Shown here piece by piece: positions 50,639 through 57,909 of a DNA stretch of 64,000 nucleotides. The first letter of the stretch is position 1; each line of letters opens with the position of its first letter. The notes under the pieces were generated by a model. The model saw only the letters and a program-made list of their open reading frames with translations. It had not been told where the DNA came from and made no database searches. The DNA is from Nocardioides ganghwensis (lineage in GTDB: Bacteria; Actinomycetota; Actinomycetes; Propionibacteriales; Nocardioidaceae): the NCBI RefSeq assembly GCF_014779655.1, contig NZ_JACXYX010000012.1:143684-207683 (forward strand), written 5' to 3'. The position numbers and the translations under genes are program-made.

Positions 50639-51928
50639 TCAGCGCACGCGGACGGGGGTGAGGCGGTTGTCGAGCCCTCCGTGGCCGAGCTGACCCGCGG
50701 TCCCGTACCCCCAGCACCACGCCGTACCGCCTCGCATGCCGCAGGTGTGGGTGAGCGCCAGCCGGACCGTGGTCCAGCGCCCGTCCTGCCGGTACGGCGT
50801 GAAGCGGGGCTCGAGGGACCCGTTGCCGACGGTGCCGTGCTCGTTGGAGCCCCAGCACCACGCGCGGCGGTCGGTGCGTACGCCGCAGGTGCCCGAGCCC
50901 AGCGTCTCCAGCTCGGACCACCGCCCGGGGAGCCGGTGCAGGCCCGTGACCTCGGTGCCGGGGCCCGCCCCGGCCGTACCCACGCCGTTCCAGCCCCAGC
51001 AGGCTCCGCGTCCGGTGACGGTGATCCCGCAGGTGGTCGGACCGCCGGGATCGACGTCCCGCCACCGGCCGGGCAGGGTGCGCACGACCTCCACGTCGCT
51101 CGGGGCACCGGGTCGGACCTGTCCGGTCGTGTTCTCCCCCCAGCACGCGGCGCGGCCGGAGGGGCGTACGCCGCAGCCCGTGCCGCCGTCGACCGCGACG
51201 GTCCGCCACCGCCCGGGGATCCGCTGGGGGACGCCGGTGCTCGTGTTGTTGCCGTTGGCCAGCTGGTTGTGGTCGCCGCGTCCCCAGCACCAGGCGGACG
51301 CGTCCCGCCCGGTGGCGCAGGAGGTGGCGCCCGGGGTGACCGAGGTGAAGCCCCGCCCCAGCCGCTTGGGCTCGACGACGTAGAGGGTGTCGACGCCGCC
51401 CGCCTGACCGTTGTTGTCGTGCCCCCAGCAGTAGAGGGCGCCACCGGTGCGGATGCCGCAGGTGGTGTCGCCGTCCGTGCGGATCTCGCGCCACCGGCCC
51501 GGCACCCGCTGTGGCCGCGGCTGGGAGTAGCCCGAGACCGGTCGAGCCAGCTGGCCCATGTCGTTGCGTCCCCAGCAGTAGCCGCGTCCACGGGTGCGTA
51601 CGCCGCAGCTGACGCCGCCGGCGTTCTCGAACTGGACCCAGCGTCCGGCGATGCGCTGGGGACGTGGCACGAAGCCGTCCGTCCCCTCGGGACCGAGCGC
51701 GCCCCAGCCGTTGCTGCCCCAGCACCACACCCGGTCCCCGGAACCGCGACCGCCCGAGGCCGTCGCGCAGCTGGCCTGCCAGGTGGTCGAGACGTCGGTG
51801 AAGGCGGGCAGGGCGCGGGAGTCCTGCGCCGGCCGGGCCGATGTGGGGCTCGCCGGGCCCACGAGCGGGAACGCGGCGGCCGTCACGGCAGCGAGGGAGG
51901 CGACGAGAGTCGTCAGCAGTCTGGTCAC
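50639..51928 (-). CDS. Exported RCC1-repeat protein with paired cysteines
   Basis: The 429-residue precursor has a Sec signal (MTRLLTTLVASLAAVTAAAF then PASPTSA). The mature part is a run of eight RCC1-like blades, each carrying a Cys, a 10-14 residue spacer and CWG (for example SCGVRTRGRGYCWGRNDMGQ and CGIRTGGALYCWGHDNNGQ). A seven- or eight-bladed propeller stabilised by one disulfide per blade is expected after export. RCC1-type propellers usually mediate protein binding; the ligand here is unknown. GTG 51928 gives the best signal peptide; the frame stays open further upstream. Confidence 0.82.
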   Translation of the reverse strand: MTRLLTTLVASLAAVTAAAFPLVGPASPTSARPAQDSRALPAFTDVSTTWQASCATASGGRGSGDRVWCWGSNGWGALGPEGTDGFVPRPQRIAGRWVQFENAGGVSCGVRTRGRGYCWGRNDMGQLARPVSGYSQPRPQRVPGRWREIRTDGDTTCGIRTGGALYCWGHDNNGQAGGVDTLYVVEPKRLGRGFTSVTPGATSCATGRDASAWCWGRGDHNQLANGNNTSTGVPQRIPGRWRTVAVDGGTGCGVRPSGRAACWGENTTGQVRPGAPSDVEVVRTLPGRWRDVDPGGPTTCGITVTGRGACWGWNGVGTAGAGPGTEVTGLHRLPGRWSELETLGSGTCGVRTDRRAWCWGSNEHGTVGNGSLEPRFTPYRQDGRWTTVRLALTHTCGMRGGTAWCWGYGTAGQLGHGGLDNRLTPVRVR

Positions 51929-51990
51929 CCGTGTACCATCTGCCCGAGGGGGTGAGCGCGCCACACCCGCAGGAGTGCCATGCTCTCGGC

Positions 51991-53235
51991 ATGCCACGAC
52001 GCGGTGAGGTGCTGGCCCTGGTGCAGGCCGGGGGACAGGGGTCCCGGATGGACGTCCTGACGAGGGAGCGCGCCAAACCGGCGCTGCCCTACGGCGGGGT
52101 GCACAAGCTCATCGACTTCGCGCTGTCGGGTCTCGTGCACGCCGACCTCGCGGACGTCTGGGTCTCCCTGGAGTACCAGGTGACGTCCATCGACGACTAC
52201 CTCTCGGGCGGGCGTCCCTGGAGCCTGGACCGCAATCGCGGCGGCTTCCGCCGGATCGTCCCGCAGACCGGCACCGGGCCGGCGACCGAGAGCGGGTTCG
52301 CCCACGGCAACGGGGACCTGTTGCTGCGGATGTCGGCCGACATCGAGTCGTTCGGAGCCCGCACGCTCGTGGTGTGCAGCGCCGACCACGTGTTCAACAT
52401 GGACCTCGCCCCGGTGGTGGAGGAGCACGTCGCCGCCGGCCGGGTGGCCACGGTCCTGACGAGCGAGGTCACCAAGAAGGACGCGTCCGACAACGTCGTC
52501 GTCCTCGCCGGCCGGGACGGCACGATCACCGCAGTCGAGGACAAGCCGTCACGCCCGTCGGCGGGCAGGGTCGCGACCGAGATCTTCGTCTACGACACCG
52601 AGGTGCTGCTCGACACGCTGCGCGACCTGCGGCGCGAGCTGTCGGGCGCGGCCTCGGACGGCCAGGACGAGGCCGACGGCGACAGCGGGATCGGCGACTT
52701 CGGTGAGCACCTGCTCCCGCGACTGGCCGCGACCGGTCGGGCCGTCGCCGTGCCGCTCACCGGCTACTGGCGCGACGTGGGCCAGCCGGGGCTCTACCTC
52801 CAGTCCCACCGCGACCTGCTGGCCGGCAAGGTGGACGTCTTCGACGCCCCCGACCGGCCCGTCATCTCGCACTGGCCGGACCGGCCCGCCTCGCGCGTAC
52901 GGGCCACGGGGGAGTGTCGCGACTCCCTGCTGTCCCCGGGCGCCGACGTCGCCGGGCTCGTCTCGGGCAGCGTGCTCGGCCCGGGCGTCGTGGTCGAGAA
53001 GGGTGCCGAGGTCCACGACAGCGTCGTGATGGAGGACTGCGTCATCCGCGCTGGCGCCGTGGTCCGTACGACCGTGCTGGACGAGCGCTGCGAGGTGCTC
53101 GCGGGCGCACGGGTCGGCGCGGAGCCGACGCGTCGGCTCGCCCACGACGACGACCTCGTGCTGGTGGGCCGCGACTCGCGGGTGTCGGGCCGCATCGCGG
53201 CCGGGGCACGCCTGGAGCCGGGGTCCGCGACCTGA
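51991..53235 (+). CDS. GlgC-like nucleotidyltransferase (glucose-1-phosphate adenylyltransferase family)
   Basis: The 414-residue protein has the GlgC-type N-terminal motif LVQAGGQGSRMDVLTRERAKPALPYGG split over about residues 9-35, HKLIDFALSGL, the catalytic-region VCSADHVFNMDL, VEDKPSRP and the GYWRDVGQPGLYLQSHRDL signature. A C-terminal left-handed beta-helix follows (VSGSVLGPGVVVEKGAEVHDS). In GlgC the glycine loop is GGxGxRLxPLT; here the Leu-Pro pair is Met-Asp. Family activity is making ADP-glucose for glycogen, but no other glycogen gene is close, and other NDP-sugar roles are possible. It ends 4 bases from a convergent gene. Confidence 0.85.
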   Translation: MPRRGEVLALVQAGGQGSRMDVLTRERAKPALPYGGVHKLIDFALSGLVHADLADVWVSLEYQVTSIDDYLSGGRPWSLDRNRGGFRRIVPQTGTGPATESGFAHGNGDLLLRMSADIESFGARTLVVCSADHVFNMDLAPVVEEHVAAGRVATVLTSEVTKKDASDNVVVLAGRDGTITAVEDKPSRPSAGRVATEIFVYDTEVLLDTLRDLRRELSGAASDGQDEADGDSGIGDFGEHLLPRLAATGRAVAVPLTGYWRDVGQPGLYLQSHRDLLAGKVDVFDAPDRPVISHWPDRPASRVRATGECRDSLLSPGADVAGLVSGSVLGPGVVVEKGAEVHDSVVMEDCVIRAGAVVRTTVLDERCEVLAGARVGAEPTRRLAHDDDLVLVGRDSRVSGRIAAGARLEPGSAT

Positions 53236-53239
53236 GGGT

Positions 53240-54127
53240 CTAGAGCAGCGAGCCGTGGTGGACGTACGGTGCCGGCGGCTTCATCTGGCGCACGCAGAGG
53301 TAGCCGTTGGTGTAGATCGCCAGCCGGGCCGCCAGCCCGACGTCGAGCGCCCACGCGTTGGCCGCGGTGATGTGGCGGACCTCGACCTGCGCCCCGGGGG
53401 TGGAGGACGCGAGCGCCTCCCACATCAGCCCCGACGCCGTGCGCCGGTTGGTCGCGGCGACCAGCACGGGGACGCCGTCGTCGTCGACGTAGGCGTAGCC
53501 CGAGCCGGTGGTGTGGTCCGTGACGACCAGCCGGAACTGGTCGAGCAAGAGGTCGTGGTCGTCGAGGTGCGCGGCGCCCCGCGTCCTGCGGTCGACGGAG
53601 TTCATCAGCTCCACGTCAGCGGCGGTGCCCTCGCGGACGCGCTCGACGACGGGGATGGCGCTGCGGTCGACGACGCCGGTGAGCAGCATCTGGGGGTGCA
53701 GGTCGAACCCGGCGAGCCGGTAGCGGCGGACGGCCCCGGGGTCGGCGCTGGCCGCGAACATGCCGCGCAGGCAGCCCCGGCCGTGGTGCATGGCCGCGGC
53801 CATCAGCTGGGTGCCGATGCCTCGGCCCTGCTGGTCGGGCCGCACCGCGAACGAGGCGAGGATCCACATCAGCTCGCGCACGCGTGACACGGCACCGCCG
53901 ACGACCTCGCCGTCGACCTCGGCCACCCAGCAGCCGCCGGGGTCGGTGGCGAGCGCGCGGCCGGTCCGTCGCATCCAGTGGGCGTTGCGGCCGGGCGGAC
54001 GGCGTACGGGGTCGGGCCAGGCCCGCTGGTAGGTGCGCGCGTCGACCTCGAAGTAGCTGGTCGCGGTGATCTCGCCGAACGCCTCGAGGTCCTCCTCGCG
54101 CATCGGCCGGACGACCGGAGCGGTCAC
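53240..54127 (-). CDS. GNAT family N-acetyltransferase
   Basis: The 295-residue protein has an N-terminal GNAT domain with VRPMREEDLEAFGEITATSY and the acetyl-CoA loop FAVRPDQQGRGIGTQLMAAA. A second GNAT-like half (about 150-295) shows QFRLVVTDHTTGSGYAYVDD and ends with AIYTNGYLCVRQMKPPAPYV. The tandem arrangement is like the two-domain GNATs of actinobacteria. Substrate unknown. GTG 54127 overlaps the SRPBCC stop (GTGA), so the two genes are coupled. Confidence 0.88.
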   Translation of the reverse strand: MTAPVVRPMREEDLEAFGEITATSYFEVDARTYQRAWPDPVRRPPGRNAHWMRRTGRALATDPGGCWVAEVDGEVVGGAVSRVRELMWILASFAVRPDQQGRGIGTQLMAAAMHHGRGCLRGMFAASADPGAVRRYRLAGFDLHPQMLLTGVVDRSAIPVVERVREGTAADVELMNSVDRRTRGAAHLDDHDLLLDQFRLVVTDHTTGSGYAYVDDDGVPVLVAATNRRTASGLMWEALASSTPGAQVEVRHITAANAWALDVGLAARLAIYTNGYLCVRQMKPPAPYVHHGSLL

Positions 54128-54537
54128 GACACGTGGGCGGCGTACCGCTCGAGCAGCTCGCCCCAGTGCGTGAACTTCTCGCGGACCTCCTCGGTGCCGG
54201 GGACCCAGCCGCTGTGCACCAGCCGCACCAGCGTGCCCTCGGGTCCCTCGGTGAAGCGGACGTCGAGGACGGTCGCCTCGTCCTCGGGGTGGTCGAGCCA
54301 GAGCTCCTGCGTGTAGTGGCCGATGGGGTCCCACTTCATCACGCGTCCCCAGACGAACTCATCGTCGCCGTGCACGGACGCGACGGGGCCCTCGGGGTCG
54401 ATCGAGATCCCGGTGAAGGTGGCGGGCTCGGGGGTCAGCATCGGGTCCCACCACTCGCCCATCTGGGCGGTGAAGCCGACGAAGGCCTCGGTGGTGCTGA
54501 CCGGGACCGTGACCTCGGCGACGACGGGTTCGATCAT
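54124..54537 (-). CDS. SRPBCC (AHSA1-like) domain protein
   Basis: The 137-residue protein shows the START/Bet v 1-like pattern: VAEVTVPVSTTEAFVGFTAQMGEWWDPML in pieces, a central HYTQELWLDHPEDEATVLDV and the C-terminal helix EEVREKFTHWGELLERYAAHV. Such proteins bind hydrophobic ligands or act as chaperone cofactors; the ligand is unknown. ATG 54537 is chosen because upstream residues do not fit the fold. Co-translated with the GNAT gene. Confidence 0.87.
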   Translation of the reverse strand: MIEPVVAEVTVPVSTTEAFVGFTAQMGEWWDPMLTPEPATFTGISIDPEGPVASVHGDDEFVWGRVMKWDPIGHYTQELWLDHPEDEATVLDVRFTEGPEGTLVRLVHSGWVPGTEEVREKFTHWGELLERYAAHVS

Positions 54538-54608
54538 GCGGTGTCCAGGCTCATGGCCCAAGCATGCCCGACGCACCCGTTGCGAGGCAGTGCTGGATCA
54601 TGGGCGCC

Positions 54609-55742
54609 ATGCGCGTGCTGATCGCCCCCGACAAGTTCGCCGGCACCCTGACCGCCGTCCAGGCCGCGGAGGCGATCGCCGCGGGCTGGCGTCGGCAGGC
54701 GCCCGGCGACGACCTCGACCTCGCGCCGATGGCCGACGGCGGCCCCGGCTTCGTCGACGTGCTGCACGCGGCCCTCGGCGGGGAGCTGTCCGCCGTCACC
54801 GTCAGCGGCCCGCACGGGTCGCCGGTGCCCGCCGTGGTGCTCCGCGTCGGCGACACGGCGTACGTCGAGAGCGCGCAGGCCGCCGGCCTGCACCTGACCT
54901 CCGGGCCTTCCGGCTCCGACTCCGGCGATGTCGGGACCGGCGATGCCGGGACCGGCCATGTCGAGACCGCGACCAGCGCAGGCGTCGGTGAGCTCGTCCT
55001 GGCGGCGGTGGAGGGCGGTGCGACGACGGTCGTGGTCGGCCTCGGCGGGTCGGGCACCAACGACGGGGGCGCCGGCGTCCTGGCTGCGCTGGGCGCCACG
55101 GCGGACTGCGTCCTCGACGGCGGGCCCGCCGCGCTCGCCGGGGTGACGTCGGTCGACCTCGCCCCGGCACGGGCGCGCCTGGCCGGCGTCACGCTGGTCG
55201 CCGCCAGCGACGTCGACAACCCGCTGACCGGGCTCTTCGGCGCGACGAAGACCTTCGGCCCCCAGAAGGGCCTCGCCGAGGACCGGATCGCCGAGGTGGA
55301 CGGCTGGCTGGAGTCCTTCGCGGCGGCCACGGACCGGCGTACGTCCCTGGAGAAGGGGGCGGGCGCCGCGGGCGGGATCGGGTACGCGCTGCTCGCGCTC
55401 GGCGCCACCCGCGAGCCGGGCATCGCCCTGGTCGCCGAGGCGGTCTCCCTGGCCTCACGGGCGCGCGCTGCCGACCTGGTGGTCACGGGGGAGGGCGCCT
55501 TCGACTTCTCCAGCCGTGCCGGCAAGGTCCCCTACGGCGTCGCCGGCATCGCGTCGGAGGCCCTGCGTCCCTGTGTCGCCCTCGCCGGCCAGGTGCTCGT
55601 CGGCTCCCGCGAGATGCGGGCCCTCGGCATCGAGTCGGCGTACTCGCTCGTGGAGCTGGTGGGGGAGGAGCGGGCCCTCGGCGCCCCCGCCGAGGCCCTC
55701 GCGGACCTCGCGGCCCGGGTTGCGCGGACCTGGTCGCGCTGA
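54609..55742 (+). CDS. Glycerate kinase
   Basis: The 377-residue protein belongs to the GK-I (GlxK/GarK) family, which phosphorylates D-glycerate, usually to 2-phosphoglycerate. Signatures include MRVLIAPDKFAGTLTAVQAA, LAPMADGGPGFVDVL, VVGLGGSGTNDGGAGVLAAL, GATKTFGPQKGL and LVVTGEGAFDFSSRAGKVPY. A short Gly/Asp/Thr repeat (GDVGTGDAGTGHVETATS) near residue 115 looks like an expanded loop. It lies alone, divergent from the SRPBCC gene. Confidence 0.93.
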   Translation: MRVLIAPDKFAGTLTAVQAAEAIAAGWRRQAPGDDLDLAPMADGGPGFVDVLHAALGGELSAVTVSGPHGSPVPAVVLRVGDTAYVESAQAAGLHLTSGPSGSDSGDVGTGDAGTGHVETATSAGVGELVLAAVEGGATTVVVGLGGSGTNDGGAGVLAALGATADCVLDGGPAALAGVTSVDLAPARARLAGVTLVAASDVDNPLTGLFGATKTFGPQKGLAEDRIAEVDGWLESFAAATDRRTSLEKGAGAAGGIGYALLALGATREPGIALVAEAVSLASRARAADLVVTGEGAFDFSSRAGKVPYGVAGIASEALRPCVALAGQVLVGSREMRALGIESAYSLVELVGEERALGAPAEALADLAARVARTWSR

Positions 55743-55764
55743 GCGGCGCGCCGGGCCCGCGTAG

Positions 55765-55841
55765 ACACGCGGACACAACCTCTCGACTCGGCGGCGTCCC
55801 ACGCTCAGCACCTCGCGCCGGCGTGACTTCTGTCCGCGTGT
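55765..55841 (+). promoter_or_regulatory. 11-base inverted repeat pair upstream of erpA
   Basis: ACACGCGGACA (55765-55775) and TGTCCGCGTGT (55831-55841) are perfect complements separated by 55 bases, in the 186-base gap between glycerate kinase and erpA. They could be two operator half-sites bridging a loop, or the arms of a long hairpin. Confidence 0.45.
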
Positions 55842-55928
55842 GTACGGGCGCGGGCGCGAGCACGGGGAATATCGGCCGGTGTGCGACCATTGAAGCAAGC
55901 AGTAACCCGAGACTTCTGGAGTGATGAG

Positions 55929-56288
55929 ATGACCGAGCAGGTCGAGACCACCGAGCGCCGCACCGACCAGATCAACCTCTCCGCTGTCGCCGCCGGCAAG
56001 GTGAAGAGCCTCCTCGAGCAGGAGGGTCGCGACGACCTGGCCCTGCGCATCTCCGTGCAGCCGGGTGGCTGCTCGGGCCTGCGCTACCAGCTCTTCTTCG
56101 ACGAGCGCACGCTCGACGGCGACGTGACCACCGACTTCGACGGCGTGACCGTCGTCGTCGACCGGATGAGCGTCCCCTACCTCAACGGTGCCGAGATCGA
56201 CTTCGTCGACACCATCGAGAAGCAGGGCTTCACGATCGACAACCCCAACGCCACCGGCTCCTGCGCCTGCGGCGACTCTTTCCACTGA
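55929..56288 (+). CDS. erpA: Iron-sulfur cluster insertion protein ErpA/HesB family
   Basis: A-type carriers deliver Fe-S clusters to apo-proteins. The 119-residue protein has the three conserved cysteines: VQPGGCSGLRYQLFFDE and the C-terminal GSCACGDSFH. The DRMSVPYLNGAEIDFVD segment is also typical. ATG 55929 is chosen by homologous N-terminus (MTEQVETTERR); an upstream in-frame ATG at 55881 gives an unlikely extension. In mycobacteria the same gene lies close to the adenosine kinase and ctaC genes, as here. IspG and NadA in this window are likely Fe-S clients. Confidence 0.94.
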   Translation: MTEQVETTERRTDQINLSAVAAGKVKSLLEQEGRDDLALRISVQPGGCSGLRYQLFFDERTLDGDVTTDFDGVTVVVDRMSVPYLNGAEIDFVDTIEKQGFTIDNPNATGSCACGDSFH

Positions 56289-56365
56289 TCTGACACGACG
56301 TAGGGCCCCAGCCGGTCGGCTGGGGCCCTTCGTCATGCGTACGGTCGCCGTACGCAGCGGAGTCG

Positions 56366-56620
56366 TCAATCCAGGTGCAGGTGCAGCGCGTTGGCGATAC
56401 GGGCGGCGGCGTCGGAGACCCGGATCTCGCGCTTGCCGACCTCGATCGGGTAGTCGTCGAACCGGAGGCTCGGGGCCGGGGTCACGGCCGCCTTTGCGGC
56501 GCGCTCGAGGCGACCCTGCAGGCCGAGGTTGCGGCTGGCCTCACGACCGTCGGCGGCCATCTCGGCAGGGGTCCCCAGCTCGTCGCCGGCGAGGGAGGAG
56601 GGGCGTCGCGAAGTCGTCAT
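56366..56620 (-). CDS. Small hypothetical protein, leaderless
   Basis: The 84-residue protein (MTTSRRPSSLAGDELGTPAE, then LRFDDYPIEVGKREIRVSDA and RIANALHLHLD) is unrecognised. Support for it being real: a TACGGT hexamer lies 7 bases upstream of ATG 56620 on the same strand, codon use has the normal third-position GC bias, and the region between erpA and the kinase is otherwise empty. It is soluble with a mixed helical character. It diverges from the kinase gene with 64 bases between starts. Confidence 0.65.
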   Translation of the reverse strand: MTTSRRPSSLAGDELGTPAEMAADGREASRNLGLQGRLERAAKAAVTPAPSLRFDDYPIEVGKREIRVSDAAARIANALHLHLD

Positions 56621-56627
56621 ACAAGCG

Positions 56628-56633
56628 ACCGTA
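56628..56633 (-). promoter_or_regulatory. -10 hexamer for the small leaderless gene
   Basis: TACGGT on the minus strand is 7 bases before ATG 56620. Confidence 0.45.
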
Positions 56634-56670
56634 TTGGCTACTGATGCGTATCCCGAGCTGTACCGAAAGG

Positions 56671-56676
56671 TAGTGT
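56671..56676 (+). promoter_or_regulatory. -10-like hexamer before the PfkB kinase
   Basis: TAGTGT is 8 bases before GTG 56685. Confidence 0.4.
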
Positions 56677-56684
56677 TTCGAGTC

Positions 56685-57671
56685 GTGTCCCTCCTCGTAG
56701 CCGGATCCATCGCGACCGACCACCTGATGTCCTTCCCGGGCAGGTTCAACGACAGCCTGGTCGTCGACCAGCTCGACAAGCTGTCGGTGTCCTTCCTGGT
56801 CGAGGACCTGGAGGTGCGTCGCGGCGGGTGCGCGGCCAACATCTGCTTCGGCCTCGGCAACCTGGGCCTGCGTCCGGTGCTCGTCGGGGCGGTCGGCGAG
56901 GACTTCGCCGAGTACCGCTCCTGGCTCGAGCGGCACAACGTCGACTGCGACTCGGTGCACGTCTCCGAGACCCGCCACACCGCACGCTTCGTGTGCACCA
57001 ACGACAGCGCGCACGCACAGATCGCCAGCTTCTACGCCGGGGCGATGAGCGAGTCGCGCGAGATCGAGCTCAAGCCGATCGTGGACCGGGTCGGCGAGCC
57101 CGACTACGTGATCATCGGTCCCGACGACCCGATGGGCATGCTGCGCCACACCGAGGAGTGCCGCCAGCGCGGCTACCGCTTCCTGGCCGACCCCTCCCAG
57201 CAGCTCGCGTTCGGCGACGGCGAGCTGATCCGGCCGCTCATCGACGGCGCGGACATCCTGTTCTCCAACGAGTACGAGGCGAGCCTGATCACCCAGAAGA
57301 CCGGCTGGTCCCGCGAGGACGTCCTCTCGCGCGTCGGCACCTGGGTGGTCACCCTCGGGCCCGCCGGCGTCCGCATCGACCGCGAGGGCGAGGAGTCGGT
57401 CCTGGTGCCCGCGGTGCCCGAGATCGAGAAGATCGAGCCGACCGGTGTCGGCGACGCCTTCCGCGCCGGCTTCATGGCCGCGCTCACCTGGGGCCTCGGC
57501 CACGAGCGCGCCGCCCAGCTCGGCTGCCTGCTCGCGGTCTACGTCGTGGAGCAGGTCGGCACCCAGGAGTACGAGATCTCCCGCAGCGACTTCCTCGCCC
57601 GCTGCGCCGCGACCTACGGCGACGACGCGGTCGCCGACTTCGAGCCGCACCTCAAGACGATCCGACCCTGA
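56685..57671 (+). CDS. PfkB family carbohydrate/nucleoside kinase, adenosine-kinase-like
   Basis: The 328-residue ribokinase-fold protein has MSLLVAGSIATDHLMSFPGR at the N-terminus, the substrate-binding GGCAANICFGLGNLG, and the ATP/anion-hole motif PTGVGDAFRAGFMAAL with the catalytic Asp. Its position between erpA and ctaC matches mycobacterial adenosine kinase (AdoK), so purine-nucleoside salvage is the most likely role; a sugar kinase is the alternative. GTG 56685 is favoured by the family N-terminus and the upstream hexamer. Its last 20 bases overlap the convergent tusA gene. Confidence 0.9.
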   Translation: MSLLVAGSIATDHLMSFPGRFNDSLVVDQLDKLSVSFLVEDLEVRRGGCAANICFGLGNLGLRPVLVGAVGEDFAEYRSWLERHNVDCDSVHVSETRHTARFVCTNDSAHAQIASFYAGAMSESREIELKPIVDRVGEPDYVIIGPDDPMGMLRHTEECRQRGYRFLADPSQQLAFGDGELIRPLIDGADILFSNEYEASLITQKTGWSREDVLSRVGTWVVTLGPAGVRIDREGEESVLVPAVPEIEKIEPTGVGDAFRAGFMAALTWGLGHERAAQLGCLLAVYVVEQVGTQEYEISRSDFLARCAATYGDDAVADFEPHLKTIRP

Positions 57672-57909
57672 CGCGTCGTACGACGTAGCGCGGGGCGCCG
57701 TCGTCGGCTGCGTCCGCGCCGACGTACTCCTGCTGCTTCATCCGGCACCAGGCCGGTACGTCGACCGCGGCGGCGGGGTCGCGCGCGACCACCGCGAGCA
57801 GCTCGCCGACCTCGACGTCGGCGAGGTGCCTGGCCAGCTCGATGACGGGCATCGGGCACGGCATCTCGCGGCAGTCGAGCTCGAGCGCGACCTCGTGGGC
57901 GGGGCTCAC
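57652..57909 (-). CDS. TusA/SirA-like sulfur carrier protein
   Basis: The 85-residue protein has the TusA motif ELDCREMPCPMPVIELARHL, in which the CPxP cysteine carries persulfide sulfur, and a two-layer alpha/beta fold. Its GTG overlaps the stop of the upstream cysteine desulfurase (GTGA), so sulfur would pass directly from that enzyme. In E. coli TusA feeds tRNA thiolation and molybdenum cofactor synthesis; the acceptor here is unknown, though the window does encode a molybdopterin enzyme. Confidence 0.88.
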   Translation of the reverse strand: MSPAHEVALELDCREMPCPMPVIELARHLADVEVGELLAVVARDPAAAVDVPAWCRMKQQEYVGADAADDGAPRYVVRRVRVGSS

